Assembly: GCA_002397315.1 (NCBI GenBank)
Contig: DHAE01000022.1
Coordinates: 1 to 64,000 of the forward strand
DNA length: 64,000 nt
Direction: 5' to 3'
Source of the DNA: Comamonadaceae bacterium UBA4962
Lineage (GTDB): Bacteria > Pseudomonadota > Gammaproteobacteria > Burkholderiales > Burkholderiaceae_C
Below the pieces are notes generated by a model, which made no database searches, had not been told where the DNA came from, and saw only the letters and a program-made list of their open reading frames with translations. Numbering within the stretch: position 1 is the stretch's first letter; each line of letters begins with the position of its first letter. This document shows, piece by piece, positions 1 through 7,902 of this stretch. The translations under genes were made by a program, and so were the position numbers.

Positions 1-300
1 GAGGACAGCAGCCAGCACGTGAACAACTTCCTCTGGGCCTACAACGTGGACACGAAGCAGCTCTCGCGCCTGATGTCGGTGCCTGCCGGCGGCGAATCCA
101 CCGGCCTGCACGCCGTGGACGAGATCAACGGCTTCACCTACATCATGAGCAACTTCCAGCACGCCGGTGACTGGGGCAGCATCCACTCGAAGGTGAAGGA
201 CCAGCTCGATCCGCTGATCCGCGCCAACTACAAGGACAAGTTCGGCTCCGCCGTGGGATACCTGACCGCCACGCCCAGGCAGATGAAGCTCACCGCCTGA
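1..300 (+). CDS. PhoX-family phosphatase (DUF839), C-terminal fragment
   Basis: The reading frame is open from base 1 and stops at 298-300, so only the last 99 codons are in the window. The fragment contains STGLHAVDEINGFTYIMSNFQH and ends with GYLTATPRQMKL, the style of the C-terminal end of PhoX/DUF839 beta-propeller phosphatases, which are Tat-exported, calcium- and iron-dependent periplasmic enzymes that release phosphate from organic esters. The catalytic propeller residues lie outside the window, so activity cannot be judged. An intrinsic terminator follows about 70 bases downstream, separating it from the iron operon. The family call is from recalled sequence style; the fragment is too short for more. 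Confidence 0.7.
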   Translation, partial: EDSSQHVNNFLWAYNVDTKQLSRLMSVPAGGESTGLHAVDEINGFTYIMSNFQHAGDWGSIHSKVKDQLDPLIRANYKDKFGSAVGYLTATPRQMKLTA

Positions 301-369
301 TTCTTCGGACGGCACCGTCCGCGGGCATGCGCCGCGGACGCCGTGCCCTTCCTGGCGAACGTCCACAAG

Positions 370-397
370 CGAGGCCCTTCCGGGCCTCGTTTTTTTT
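370..397 (+). terminator. Intrinsic terminator after the PhoX-like gene
   Basis: An 8-bp perfect stem (CGAGGCCC, loop TTCC, GGGCCTCG) at 370-389 is followed directly by eight T residues. This is a textbook rho-independent terminator on the + strand. Confidence 0.9.
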
Positions 398-430
398 CGC
401 CTGCGACGATGCACATGCCCCTCGGCTGCG

Positions 431-457
431 GATGATAATTAATCTCATTCCTATAAT
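431..457 (+). promoter_or_regulatory. Fur box overlapping a sigma-70 promoter
   Basis: TGATAAT-T-AATCTCA at 433-447 matches the 7-1-7 Fur model (TGATAAT-n-ATTATCA) at 12 of 14 positions. It abuts a perfect -10 hexamer, TATAAT, at 452-457; no clear -35 is visible. Fur bound here would block the promoter, so the four genes downstream should be expressed under iron limitation. The gene content (imelysins and a di-haem oxidoreductase) fits iron control. Confidence 0.8.
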
Positions 458-478
458 GCCAGCGCCCGCCGTGCTGCA

Positions 479-556
479 CCGCGGCGCGGACCGGGAGGGG
501 TCCGCGCCGCGGTGAACCACCGGGCACCACCGGGGCGGGCTCTCGTGGCCTCCCGG
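479..556 (+). promoter_or_regulatory. Structured mRNA leader of the iron operon (14-bp hairpin, possible pseudoknot)
   Basis: A perfect 14-bp stem is formed by 479-492 and 499-512 with a six-base loop GGGAGG. It would start about 15 bases into the mRNA made from the 452-457 promoter. The loop and its flank (CCGGGAGG, 491-498) are exactly complementary to CCTCCCGG at 549-556, so a loop-to-downstream pairing is possible. There is no T tract, so it is not a simple terminator. The rest of 301-666 holds the terminator and Fur promoter listed separately and no gene. Confidence 0.5.
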
Positions 557-666
557 TTTCGACACGCTCCGTCGCCGCGGCACGCCACGTGCCGATCCGG
601 CCGCACGGACACCGCGGACGCCTTGCGTCGTCCGCACCGCTTTGTTCCCTCGTTTCAGGAGATGCC

Positions 667-1890
667 ATGACCACCGCCTCGTTCCACACCACCGTTCTCT
701 CCGGGCTGCTGGCCGTCGCCGCGCTCGGCTCCACGGGGATGGTCCTGGCGCAGGCGGCGCCGCAGGGTGCCGGCACGCCCTCCACCGCGCCTTCGGCCGC
801 CGCAGCCACCCCGGCTGCCGTGGCCGCGCATTACGCGGTGCTGGTGCACGCCAACTACGCCGACACGCTCGCCGCCGCGAAGACGATGCAGGCGGCCATC
901 CAGGCGTTCACGGCCAAGCCTTCGGCGGATGCGCTGGCCGAGGCCCGCAAGACCTGGCTGGCCGCGCGCGAGTTCTACGGCCAGACCGAGGCGTTCCGCT
1001 TCTACGGCGGCCCGATCGACGACGACCAGGGCCCCGAAGGGCAGCTCAACGCCTGGCCCATGGACGAATCCTACGTGGACAGCGTGGAAGGCCGGCCCGA
1101 CGCAGGCCTGGTGAACGACCGCAAGTTCGCCATCACCAAGAAGAACCTCGCCGCGCAGAACGAGCGCGGCGGCGAGGAAAACGTCGCCACCGGCTGGCAC
1201 GCGATCGAGTTCTTCCTGTGGGGACAGGATTTGTCCGAGACGGGCCCCGGCGACCGCAATGTCGAGGACTTCGTGGACGGCAAGGGCAAGAACGCCGACC
1301 GCCGGCGCCAGTACCTGAACGTGGTCACCGGGCTGCTGATCGACGACCTGACCTCCCTCGTGAAGGCCTGGGACCCGAAGGTGCCGAACAACTACCGCGC
1401 CAAGTTCGCGAAGGGCGGCTTGGAATCGGTGCGCAAGATGCTGGTGGGCCTGGGCTCGCTCTCGCGCGGCGAGCTGGCCGGCGAGCGCCTCGAGGTCGCG
1501 CTCAACAGCCAGGACCAGGAGGACGAGCACTCCTGCTTCTCCGACAACACGCACCGCGACGCGGTGACGAATGCACTGGGCATCCGCAACGTGTGGCTCG
1601 GCGAGTATCGGCGCGCGGACGGCAGCGTGCTCCAGGGCGCCTCGCTGCGCGACCTCGTCGCCGCGAAGAACGCTGCGCTGGCCGAGAAGACCACCCAACA
1701 GATCGCTGCCTCCGTCACGGCCGCGGAAGGCATCCAGGCCCCGTTCGACCGCGAGATCGTCGGCGGCAAGGACGCACCGGGGCGCCTGCGCATCCAGAAG
1801 ACCATCGACAGCCTGACGCAGCAAAGCAAGGACCTGGTCGAAGCGGCGAATGCGATCGGCATCACCAAGCTGACGCTCGTGCAGCCGTGA
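667..1890 (+). CDS. Imelysin family protein (iron-regulated, periplasmic)
   Basis: The protein has 407 residues. The ATG at 667 is chosen because AGGAGA precedes it at about 657 and it begins a good Sec signal peptide (hydrophobic stretch from about residue 8, cleavage near VLAQA). The mature part carries the imelysin GxHxxE signature as GWHAIEFFLWG. Imelysin/IrpA/EfeO-type proteins are periplasmic or surface helical-bundle proteins linked to iron uptake; the old peptidase label is doubtful. It is the first gene of a four-gene iron-type operon (imelysin, di-haem oxidoreductase, second imelysin, DUF1513) behind a Fur box, and is followed by the oxidoreductase 14 bases later. Confidence 0.85.
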   Translation: MTTASFHTTVLSGLLAVAALGSTGMVLAQAAPQGAGTPSTAPSAAAATPAAVAAHYAVLVHANYADTLAAAKTMQAAIQAFTAKPSADALAEARKTWLAAREFYGQTEAFRFYGGPIDDDQGPEGQLNAWPMDESYVDSVEGRPDAGLVNDRKFAITKKNLAAQNERGGEENVATGWHAIEFFLWGQDLSETGPGDRNVEDFVDGKGKNADRRRQYLNVVTGLLIDDLTSLVKAWDPKVPNNYRAKFAKGGLESVRKMLVGLGSLSRGELAGERLEVALNSQDQEDEHSCFSDNTHRDAVTNALGIRNVWLGEYRRADGSVLQGASLRDLVAAKNAALAEKTTQQIAASVTAAEGIQAPFDREIVGGKDAPGRLRIQKTIDSLTQQSKDLVEAANAIGITKLTLVQP

Positions 1891-1904
1891 GGGTGGCGCG
1901 CGAC

Positions 1905-3392
1905 ATGTTCCCTGGCGCTGCGTTTCCGCGGCGGCGGCTCTGGGCCGGCGCCGCGCTCGCTGGCACGGGCCTGGCCGCGGCCGGGGTGCTGCTGGTGGCC
2001 GGCGGCGCCGCGGCCGGCGACACGCCCGATCCGCTCGGCGAGAAGACCGGCGGCGACACCACGGTGTACGCCACCGGCCGCAACGCGTTCTCGTTCCCGG
2101 CCGCCAATCTGGAAGACGCGGAGCGCACGCGCTTCGTGATCGGCAACTCGTTCTTCAAGCGCAACTGGGTGGAGGCCGGCGCCTCGACCAAGGCGCGCGA
2201 CGGGCTGGGCCCGCATTTCATCGCGCGCTCGTGCGGCGGCTGCCATGTGCAGGACGGCCGCGGCGAACCGCCGGAGATCTTCAACCGCCTCGGCGAGACG
2301 CGCGACCCGATCGTGTCGCTGCTCATCCGGCTGTCGATTCCCGGCACCGATCCGCACGGCGGCCCGAACCCCGAGCCGGTGTACGGCGACCAGCTCAACA
2401 CGGCGGCCGTGCAGGGCGTGAAGCCCGAGGGCACGGTCACGCTGCGCTACGAGACCGTGAAGGGCAGCTTCGCCGACGGCACGCCCTACACGCTGCTGAA
2501 GCCCCACTACGGCGTTCGCGACCTGGGCTACGGCCCGCTGCACGCCGGCACCATGCTCAGCCCGCGCATCGCGCCGCAGGTGATCGGCGTGGGCCTGCTG
2601 GAGGCGATCGACGAGGCCGACATCCTCGCCAATGCCGCCGACCAGGCGGCCGCGCCCGGCCCGATCAAGGGCCGGCCCAACCACGTCTGGGACGCGCCGT
2701 CCGGCCGCAAGATGCTGGGCCGCTTCGGCTGGAAGGCCAATGTGGCCACGCTGGCCCACCAGACCGGCGGCGCCTTCGTGGGCGACATGGGCATCACCTC
2801 GCGCGACTTCCCCAGCGAGCACTGCACGACCACGCAGGTCGACTGCACCGCATCGCCCAGCGGGCGCAGCGCGGGCGTGCGCGGGCAGGAAGGCGTGGAG
2901 ATCGACGACAAGACCTTCGACGACGTGGTCTTCTACCAGGCCACGCTCGCGCCGCCCGCACGCCGCGACGTGAACGACCCCACCGTGCTGCGCGGCCAGG
3001 CCCTGTTCGCGCAGGCGCAGTGCGCGGCCTGCCACCGGCCGAGCTACGTCACGAAGGAAGGCCCCTTCCCGCGCCTGACCAGCAAGGCCCTCTCGGGCCA
3101 GCGGATCTGGCCCTATACCGACCTGCTGCTGCACGACATGGGCGAGGGCCTGGCCGACGGACGGCCCGATTTCCTGGCGAGCGGCCGGCAGTGGAGAACG
3201 CCGCCGCTCTGGGGCATCGGCCTCATCAAGGACGTGAACGGGCACACGCGCCTGCTGCACGACGGCCGCGCGCGCGGTGTGCTGGAGGCCATCCTCTGGC
3301 ACGGCGGCGAGGCCGAAGCGGCGAAGCAGACCGTGCGGAAGATGGGCCAGGCCGACCGCGAGGCCCTCGTGAAATTCGTGGAGTCGCTATGA
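1905..3392 (+). CDS. Di-haem c-type oxidoreductase (DUF1111, DHOR family)
   Basis: The protein has about 495 residues from ATG 1905; GTG codons at 1887 and 1893 are alternatives, 1887 overlapping the previous stop. An N-terminal hydrophobic segment (about residues 12-30) should direct export. Two haem-attachment motifs are visible: CGGCH in the N-terminal third and CAACH near residue 370. Proteins of this family were once called thiol oxidoreductases and are distant relatives of MauG-type peroxidases. The gene lies between two imelysin genes in a Fur-box operon, suggesting periplasmic redox chemistry on iron or an iron complex. Its stop codon overlaps the next start as ATGA. Confidence 0.85.
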   Translation: MFPGAAFPRRRLWAGAALAGTGLAAAGVLLVAGGAAAGDTPDPLGEKTGGDTTVYATGRNAFSFPAANLEDAERTRFVIGNSFFKRNWVEAGASTKARDGLGPHFIARSCGGCHVQDGRGEPPEIFNRLGETRDPIVSLLIRLSIPGTDPHGGPNPEPVYGDQLNTAAVQGVKPEGTVTLRYETVKGSFADGTPYTLLKPHYGVRDLGYGPLHAGTMLSPRIAPQVIGVGLLEAIDEADILANAADQAAAPGPIKGRPNHVWDAPSGRKMLGRFGWKANVATLAHQTGGAFVGDMGITSRDFPSEHCTTTQVDCTASPSGRSAGVRGQEGVEIDDKTFDDVVFYQATLAPPARRDVNDPTVLRGQALFAQAQCAACHRPSYVTKEGPFPRLTSKALSGQRIWPYTDLLLHDMGEGLADGRPDFLASGRQWRTPPLWGIGLIKDVNGHTRLLHDGRARGVLEAILWHGGEAEAAKQTVRKMGQADREALVKFVESL

Positions 3393-4690
3393 CCGATACC
3401 GATACCGTTACCGATACCGCTGCCGTGAACGCCCGGCCCCGCCCCATCGTCACGACACCGCCGGCCCTGGCCCCGTCGACCACGGCCCGGGGACATTCCT
3501 TTCACGCCGAGCGTGCGCACCGCGCGCGGCACGTGCCGGCCCTCCTGTCCCTGGCCCCCGCCGTGCTGGCGGCCCTGCTGCTGCCCGCCGGCGCGGGAGC
3601 ACAGACGCAGACGCAGGCCCCGTCCACACCGGCACCAGCGGCCGCCGTCCGCCACGGCACCGCTGCATCCATGCCGGCCTGGCAGCACGATGCCGTGCCG
3701 TTCTACGACACCAGCCATGCACTGCAGAGCCTCTATGCCCACTGGGGCCTGCCGCGCTCGCGCGAGTTCGCCGAGGCCGCGCGCGCACTGCCCGTGGCGC
3801 TGCGCCCGCTGTGCGAAGCGCCAGGACATGGGGACGCTGCCGCGCTGGAGCCGGCACGCGCCGCGTGGCGCGCCGCGATGCTGGCCTGGGAGCGCCTGGG
3901 CGCGGTGGCGGTCGGCCCGGTGATCGCGCGGCGCACGCAGCGCCAGATCGACTTCGCGCCCACGCGGCCAGCCCTCATCGAGCGCGCCATCAAGGCGCAG
4001 CCGCAGGGCGCCACGGCCTTCGAGCGCGTCGGCACGCCCGCCAAGGGCCTGCCCGCGCTGGAGTGGCTGCTCTGGACGAAGCCCGTGGCCCCCGGCACGC
4101 CCGGCTGCGCCTATGCGGTCGAGGTGGCGCTGGAAGTCGAGCGCGAAGCCGTGGCGCTGCAGGCGGCGTTCGAGACGGCCGCGGCGGCCGACTGGGGTGC
4201 GGAGGAGGAGCAGGAGCGCTCCGCCCAGGCCATGGGCGAGTTCATCAACCAGTGGGTGGGCGGCATCGAGCGCCTGCGCTGGGCCCACATGGAAAAGCCG
4301 CTGCGCGCCGCCCAGGGCACGCGCACGCCCGACTATCCGCGCATGGCCAGCGGGCAGACGGCGAGCGCCTGGCAGGCCGAATGGGCCGCGCTGCGGGCGC
4401 TCACGGTGCAGGCCGACGGCACACCGCTCGCCGCACCCGGCCAGGGCCTCGTGCCGCTAGAAACCTATCTGCGCGGCCGCGGCCTGAATCCGCTCGCCGA
4501 CCAGTTGCGCGCCGCCGCGCTGCGCATCGATGCCGCCATGGCCGCCGCGGAACGCGCCACCCCCGCGCAGGGCGGGCCGCAGGTGCTGCAGGCCGCGAAA
4601 GAGCTGAGCGCCCTCAAGCGCCTGGCCGAGGCGGAAGTAGCACCGGCATTGCAGGTGAGCATCGGCTTTTCGGATGCGGACGGGGACTGA
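3389..4690 (+). CDS. Second imelysin-like protein of the iron operon
   Basis: The predicted protein has 433 residues. Start ATG 3389 overlaps the preceding stop by four bases, which supports coupling. The N-terminus is odd: a stretch rich in T and D encoded by repeated ACCGAT hexamers, then about 40 polar residues before a hydrophobic export segment at about 49-68. A later GTG start would remove this but leaves a weak signal peptide. The body looks like the imelysin fold (conserved WERLGAVAVGPVIARRTQRQ and ALEWLLW), but the GxHxxE histidine is replaced (GLPALEWLLW), unlike the first imelysin. It may therefore bind metal differently, or not at all. Confidence 0.75.
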   Translation: MTDTDTVTDTAAVNARPRPIVTTPPALAPSTTARGHSFHAERAHRARHVPALLSLAPAVLAALLLPAGAGAQTQTQAPSTPAPAAAVRHGTAASMPAWQHDAVPFYDTSHALQSLYAHWGLPRSREFAEAARALPVALRPLCEAPGHGDAAALEPARAAWRAAMLAWERLGAVAVGPVIARRTQRQIDFAPTRPALIERAIKAQPQGATAFERVGTPAKGLPALEWLLWTKPVAPGTPGCAYAVEVALEVEREAVALQAAFETAAAADWGAEEEQERSAQAMGEFINQWVGGIERLRWAHMEKPLRAAQGTRTPDYPRMASGQTASAWQAEWAALRALTVQADGTPLAAPGQGLVPLETYLRGRGLNPLADQLRAAALRIDAAMAAAERATPAQGGPQVLQAAKELSALKRLAEAEVAPALQVSIGFSDADGD

Positions 4691-4694
4691 GGCC

Positions 4695-5954
4695 ATGACC
4701 GCGCCGCCATCCCCATCGCCATCGCCGTCGTCCCGCCGGGCGGGTCGCACGCGCCGCGATACCCTGCGCCTCGCAGCCGGACTCGGCTTGGCGGTACCGC
4801 TCGGTACCGGCTGGCCCGGCATCGCGGCCTCCGCGGCTTCTTCGTCGCCGACCCGGCCGATGCGCCTGGCCGCCGCCTGGCAGCAGGACGACGGCGGCTA
4901 CCGCATCGGCGTACTCGAAGCGCGCCCCGGCCACGGCGATGGCAACGGCAACGCACCGCCGCTGCGCGCGCTGCACATGCTGGAGATCCCCACGCGCGCC
5001 CACGGCCTCTGCCCCCTGTCCGATGGCAGCATCGTCGCCGCGTCGCGCCGGCCGGGCGACTGGCTGGTGCGCTGGTGGCCCGGCACCGGCCGGGACCCTC
5101 TCTGGCAATGGTCGGACGGCAGCCGCTCGTTCAACGGCCACGTGATCGCATCGCCCGACGGACGCCGGCTCTACGCCACCGAAACCGACGCCGACACGGG
5201 CCGCAGCCTGATCGTGGTGCGCGATGTGGAGCAGCTGGAGCCGCTGCAGGAATGGCCCACGCAGGGCATCGATGCGCACGAACTCCTCTGGGACCGCCGC
5301 ACGTTGGCGGACGACACGCCCACGCTGATCGTCGCCAACGGCGGCGTGCCCACCGCGCCGGAAACCGGCCGCGTGAAGCGTGCGCTGGACACCATGGACT
5401 CGTCCGTCGTGCGCCTGCACGGGCAGACCGGCGACCTGCTGGGCCAATGGCGCCTGCAGGACCAGCGGCTGAGTCTGCGCCACATGGCCTGGAACGCGCC
5501 AGGCACCGTGCTCGGCATCGCGCTGCAGGCCGAGCACGGCGACCCGGACGAGCGGCAGGCCGCGCCCGTGCTCGCACTCTTCGACGGCAGCACGCTGCGC
5601 CCGGCAGAGGCTGCGTCGTCGGCGCCGTCCGGCGGACTGCGGGGCTACGGCGGCAGCATCGCCGCCACGCCCGAAGGCTGGGCCGTGAGCTGCCCGCGCG
5701 CGCAGGGCATCGCCCTGTTCGGCCCGCAGGGCGAGTGGCAGCGGCTCGTGCCGCTGCGCGAGGTGTGCGCGCTGGCCGTCCGCGGCACGGCCCTGTGGGC
5801 GGCGGGGCAAGACCACAGTCTGGAAGATGCGCGATCGGCAAGGGCGCGTATCCACCCCCATGCACCGGCACTGTCGGGCGCACGCATCGACAACCACTGG
5901 TACACGGCTGGCGGTGGCCCGACCCGTACGGTCGAGCCGTTTTCGGAACGTTGA
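4695..5954 (+). CDS. DUF1513 protein, Tat-exported beta-propeller
   Basis: The protein has 419 residues from ATG 4695, four bases after the previous stop. The N-terminus carries twin arginines followed by a hydrophobic run (RRDTLRLAAGLGLAVPLG), typical of a Tat signal. The body repeats motifs such as GSIVAASRRPGDW and NGHVIASPDGRRLYATE, as expected for a WD40/YVTN-like propeller. DUF1513 genes are regularly found as the last member of imelysin/di-haem oxidoreductase operons. No catalytic residues can be named. About 86 bases separate it from the collagen-like gene, which probably starts a new unit. Confidence 0.8.
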   Translation: MTAPPSPSPSPSSRRAGRTRRDTLRLAAGLGLAVPLGTGWPGIAASAASSSPTRPMRLAAAWQQDDGGYRIGVLEARPGHGDGNGNAPPLRALHMLEIPTRAHGLCPLSDGSIVAASRRPGDWLVRWWPGTGRDPLWQWSDGSRSFNGHVIASPDGRRLYATETDADTGRSLIVVRDVEQLEPLQEWPTQGIDAHELLWDRRTLADDTPTLIVANGGVPTAPETGRVKRALDTMDSSVVRLHGQTGDLLGQWRLQDQRLSLRHMAWNAPGTVLGIALQAEHGDPDERQAAPVLALFDGSTLRPAEAASSAPSGGLRGYGGSIAATPEGWAVSCPRAQGIALFGPQGEWQRLVPLREVCALAVRGTALWAAGQDHSLEDARSARARIHPHAPALSGARIDNHWYTAGGGPTRTVEPFSER

Positions 5955-6040
5955 AATAAAACCGAATACATCGCATTACAGAAAACAGCATTTCGCTGCC
6001 GGGCTCCCTACACTCCGGCGATTCTTCCGCCGGGGTCGCC

Positions 6041-7033
6041 ATGTTCTTTCTCCCACCGCAACGCAAGCGCTTCATCGCCGTCCTCTGCGCGGGTGCGCTG
6101 CACGCCCATGCCGCACTGGCGGCCGACATCGTGCTCGCACCGCCGCCGAATGGCGGGTTCTCCGTCACCAGCAGCGACAAGGCGCAGATCCGCCTGCGCG
6201 TGGATGAAGCGTCGGGCACCGTCACCGTGCCGGGCCTCGCCAACGCGCCGCAGCAGGGGACGCTGGTGTGCCACGGCCCCGGCGGCGTGCTCGGCAACTG
6301 CAGCGCCAGCGTGATCGGGGCGACCGGCGCCACGGGAGCGACCGGCCCGGCCGGCCCGGCAGGCGCCACGGGAGCCACGGGCGCGGCCGGACCCGCAGGC
6401 ACAGGTGCAACAGGCGCGACTGGCCCGACGGGGGCCACTGGCCCTGCGGGCGCAACGGGCGTGACCGGGCCCGTGGGGGCGGGTGCCACTGGCGCCACAG
6501 GTTCCACCGGAGCGACCGGTCCGGCCGGCGCCACGGGAGCCACCGGCGCTGTGGGCGCCACCGGAGCGGCGGGCCCCACGGGCGCGGCCGGACCGACGGG
6601 TGCCGTCGGCGCCACGGGCAGCGTCGGCCCGGCGGGTGGCGTCGGGCCGGCAGGCCCCGCAGGACCTACCGGCGCGACGGGCGCCACGGGCCCCGCGGGA
6701 GCGACCGGCAGCACCGGCCCTGCGGGCCAGACCGGCGCCCCAGGTTCCGTCAGTGCTTCCGTGACGGTGCGCGAGGTCACGCTGCAACCGGTGAACGCGG
6801 AAGCCTGCGCGGTCACTTCCTGCTGCAACGCGGGCGAGAAGGTCCTCGGCGGCGGCCATGCCGCGAGCAACGGCCAGACGCCCCCCGAGGACGTGGGCGT
6901 GTACCTGGGAGAAAGCCGGCCGGTGGCGAACTGCGGCGGCAATGCGGGCACGTTCGGCTGGTCGGTGCGCGCGCTCAACTCGTACCGCTCGAATCTGCAG
7001 AGCTGCACGGCCTACGCCATCTGCGCGCAGTAA
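6041..7033 (+). CDS. Secreted collagen-like protein with Cys-rich C-terminal domain
   Basis: The protein has 330 residues. Residues 1-28 form a Sec signal peptide (cleavage near ALAAD). Residues ~29-92 form a small N-terminal domain with two cysteines. From G93 to about 235 there is an uninterrupted Gly-X-Y collagen tract: 9, then 8, then 29 triplets, separated by two one-residue register breaks (GT and GA). The Y position is mostly Thr, with GAT and GPA dominating. A ~95-residue C-terminal domain has six or more cysteines and the pattern VLGGGHAA...FGWSVRALNSY...AYAICAQ. Such proteins are usually trimeric surface or extracellular fibres. It heads a cluster with a hydroxylase and a sulfotransferase-like gene. 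Upstream 5955-6040 is AT-richer; a TTGAAA at 5951 is only a weak promoter hint. Confidence 0.85.
   Translation: MFFLPPQRKRFIAVLCAGALHAHAALAADIVLAPPPNGGFSVTSSDKAQIRLRVDEASGTVTVPGLANAPQQGTLVCHGPGGVLGNCSASVIGATGATGATGPAGPAGATGATGAAGPAGTGATGATGPTGATGPAGATGVTGPVGAGATGATGSTGATGPAGATGATGAVGATGAAGPTGAAGPTGAVGATGSVGPAGGVGPAGPAGPTGATGATGPAGATGSTGPAGQTGAPGSVSASVTVREVTLQPVNAEACAVTSCCNAGEKVLGGGHAASNGQTPPEDVGVYLGESRPVANCGGNAGTFGWSVRALNSYRSNLQSCTAYAICAQ
6317..6745 (+). repeat. Gly-X-Y collagen repeat tract
   Basis: This DNA encodes 46 near-continuous Gly-X-Y triplets built from degenerate 9-bp units such as GGCGCCACG and GGCCCGGCC. Two register breaks divide it into blocks of 9, 8 and 29 triplets. Such tracts often vary in length between strains by slippage or recombination. 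Confidence 0.85.
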
Positions 7034-7044
7034 TCCCCGCAACC

Positions 7045-7902
7045 ATGACCACCGCGCCGCTTCTGGATCAGCACGGCTTTGTCGCTGGACGCGCCGCCGC
7101 GTTCCCGCATGCCCGGCGCATCGCGCACGGTGTGGACGTGGCCGCGGTGCTGAAAGAGATCGAGGCCCTGCCGGACGCCCATTGGAGTGGCCACTTCAAT
7201 CGGGGCAAGCACAACGGCGGCTGGCATGTGGCCGCATTGCGCAGCACGGCCCGCTCGCCGCTGCCCGCCGCGCCGGGTGAATTCTCCGCCGACCTCTACC
7301 GGGACGATGCGGCGATGGAGCACTGCCCGGCCGTGCACCGCCTCGTCTCCACCATCGTGGGCGATGCCCCGCTCAAATCGGTGCGCGTGCTGCGCCTGGT
7401 GCCGGGAGGCGAGATCCTGGAGCACACCGACCCGGGCCTGGGCCTGCGGGGCGGCGAGGCCCGGCTCCACCTGCCGCTGCGCACCCACGACGGCGTGTTC
7501 TTCTATGTGGGCGGCGAGCGCGTGCCCATGCGTCCCGGCGAATGGTGGTACGCCGATTTTTCCCTGCCGCACCGCGTCTCCAACCGCGGAGACGGTGATC
7601 GCCTGCACCTGGTGGTGGACTGCACGGCCACGCCCGCGCTGCAGGGCGCCATCGCGGCCGGTGATGCCGGAGATGCCTACCCGCCGGAGCAGGACCCGCA
7701 GTGGCGGTTCGCGCAGTTCCGGCAGCAGGTCTTCACGGATCCGGCCCTGCAGGAGCACCTGCTCGGCATCCGCGGGCGCGAAGACTTCGCCCGTGCCTGT
7801 GTGGAACTGGGCCGCGAGCACGGCCGCGACTTCACCGAAGCGGAAGTGCTCTCCGCCATGGCCTGCGGCCGGGACCGCTGGATGCGCCAATGGATCGTCT
7901 GA
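7045..7902 (+). CDS. AspH-type 2-oxoglutarate/Fe(II) hydroxylase with C-terminal Nif11-like domain
   Basis: The protein has 285 residues and no signal peptide, so it is cytoplasmic. Residues ~80-193 match aspartyl/asparaginyl beta-hydroxylases: iron ligands H127-T-D129 (LEHTDPG) and H176 (LPHRVSN), with a basic residue at R186 suited to 2-oxoglutarate. The C-terminal ~55 residues (FTDPALQEHL... FARACVELGREHGRDFTEAEV) have the spacing of Nif11 domains, otherwise known as leader domains of modified peptides. It starts 11 bases after the collagen-like gene and overlaps the sulfotransferase-like gene by 13 bases, so the three are probably co-translated. The substrate is unknown; the collagen-like or tail-collar protein is an inferred candidate. 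Confidence 0.75.
   Translation: MTTAPLLDQHGFVAGRAAAFPHARRIAHGVDVAAVLKEIEALPDAHWSGHFNRGKHNGGWHVAALRSTARSPLPAAPGEFSADLYRDDAAMEHCPAVHRLVSTIVGDAPLKSVRVLRLVPGGEILEHTDPGLGLRGGEARLHLPLRTHDGVFFYVGGERVPMRPGEWWYADFSLPHRVSNRGDGDRLHLVVDCTATPALQGAIAAGDAGDAYPPEQDPQWRFAQFRQQVFTDPALQEHLLGIRGREDFARACVELGREHGRDFTEAEVLSAMACGRDRWMRQWIV

Noticed and set aside
1392..3302. 636-codon minus-strand open frame opposite the di-haem oxidoreductase gene
   Set aside because: This is a high-GC shadow; the + strand frame encodes two CxxCH motifs and a signal segment, and the minus product is an Arg/Ala/Gly-rich string.
6317..6745. CRISPR-like repeat array in the collagen tract
   Set aside because: The repeats are in-frame, degenerate 9-bp codon units without spacers of constant length.
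5131..7042. Long open frames on the minus strand opposite the collagen-like gene
   Set aside because: They arise because the GC-rich Gly-X-Y repeat has no stops on the complement; their translations are Pro/Ala/Arg-rich repeats with no family resemblance.
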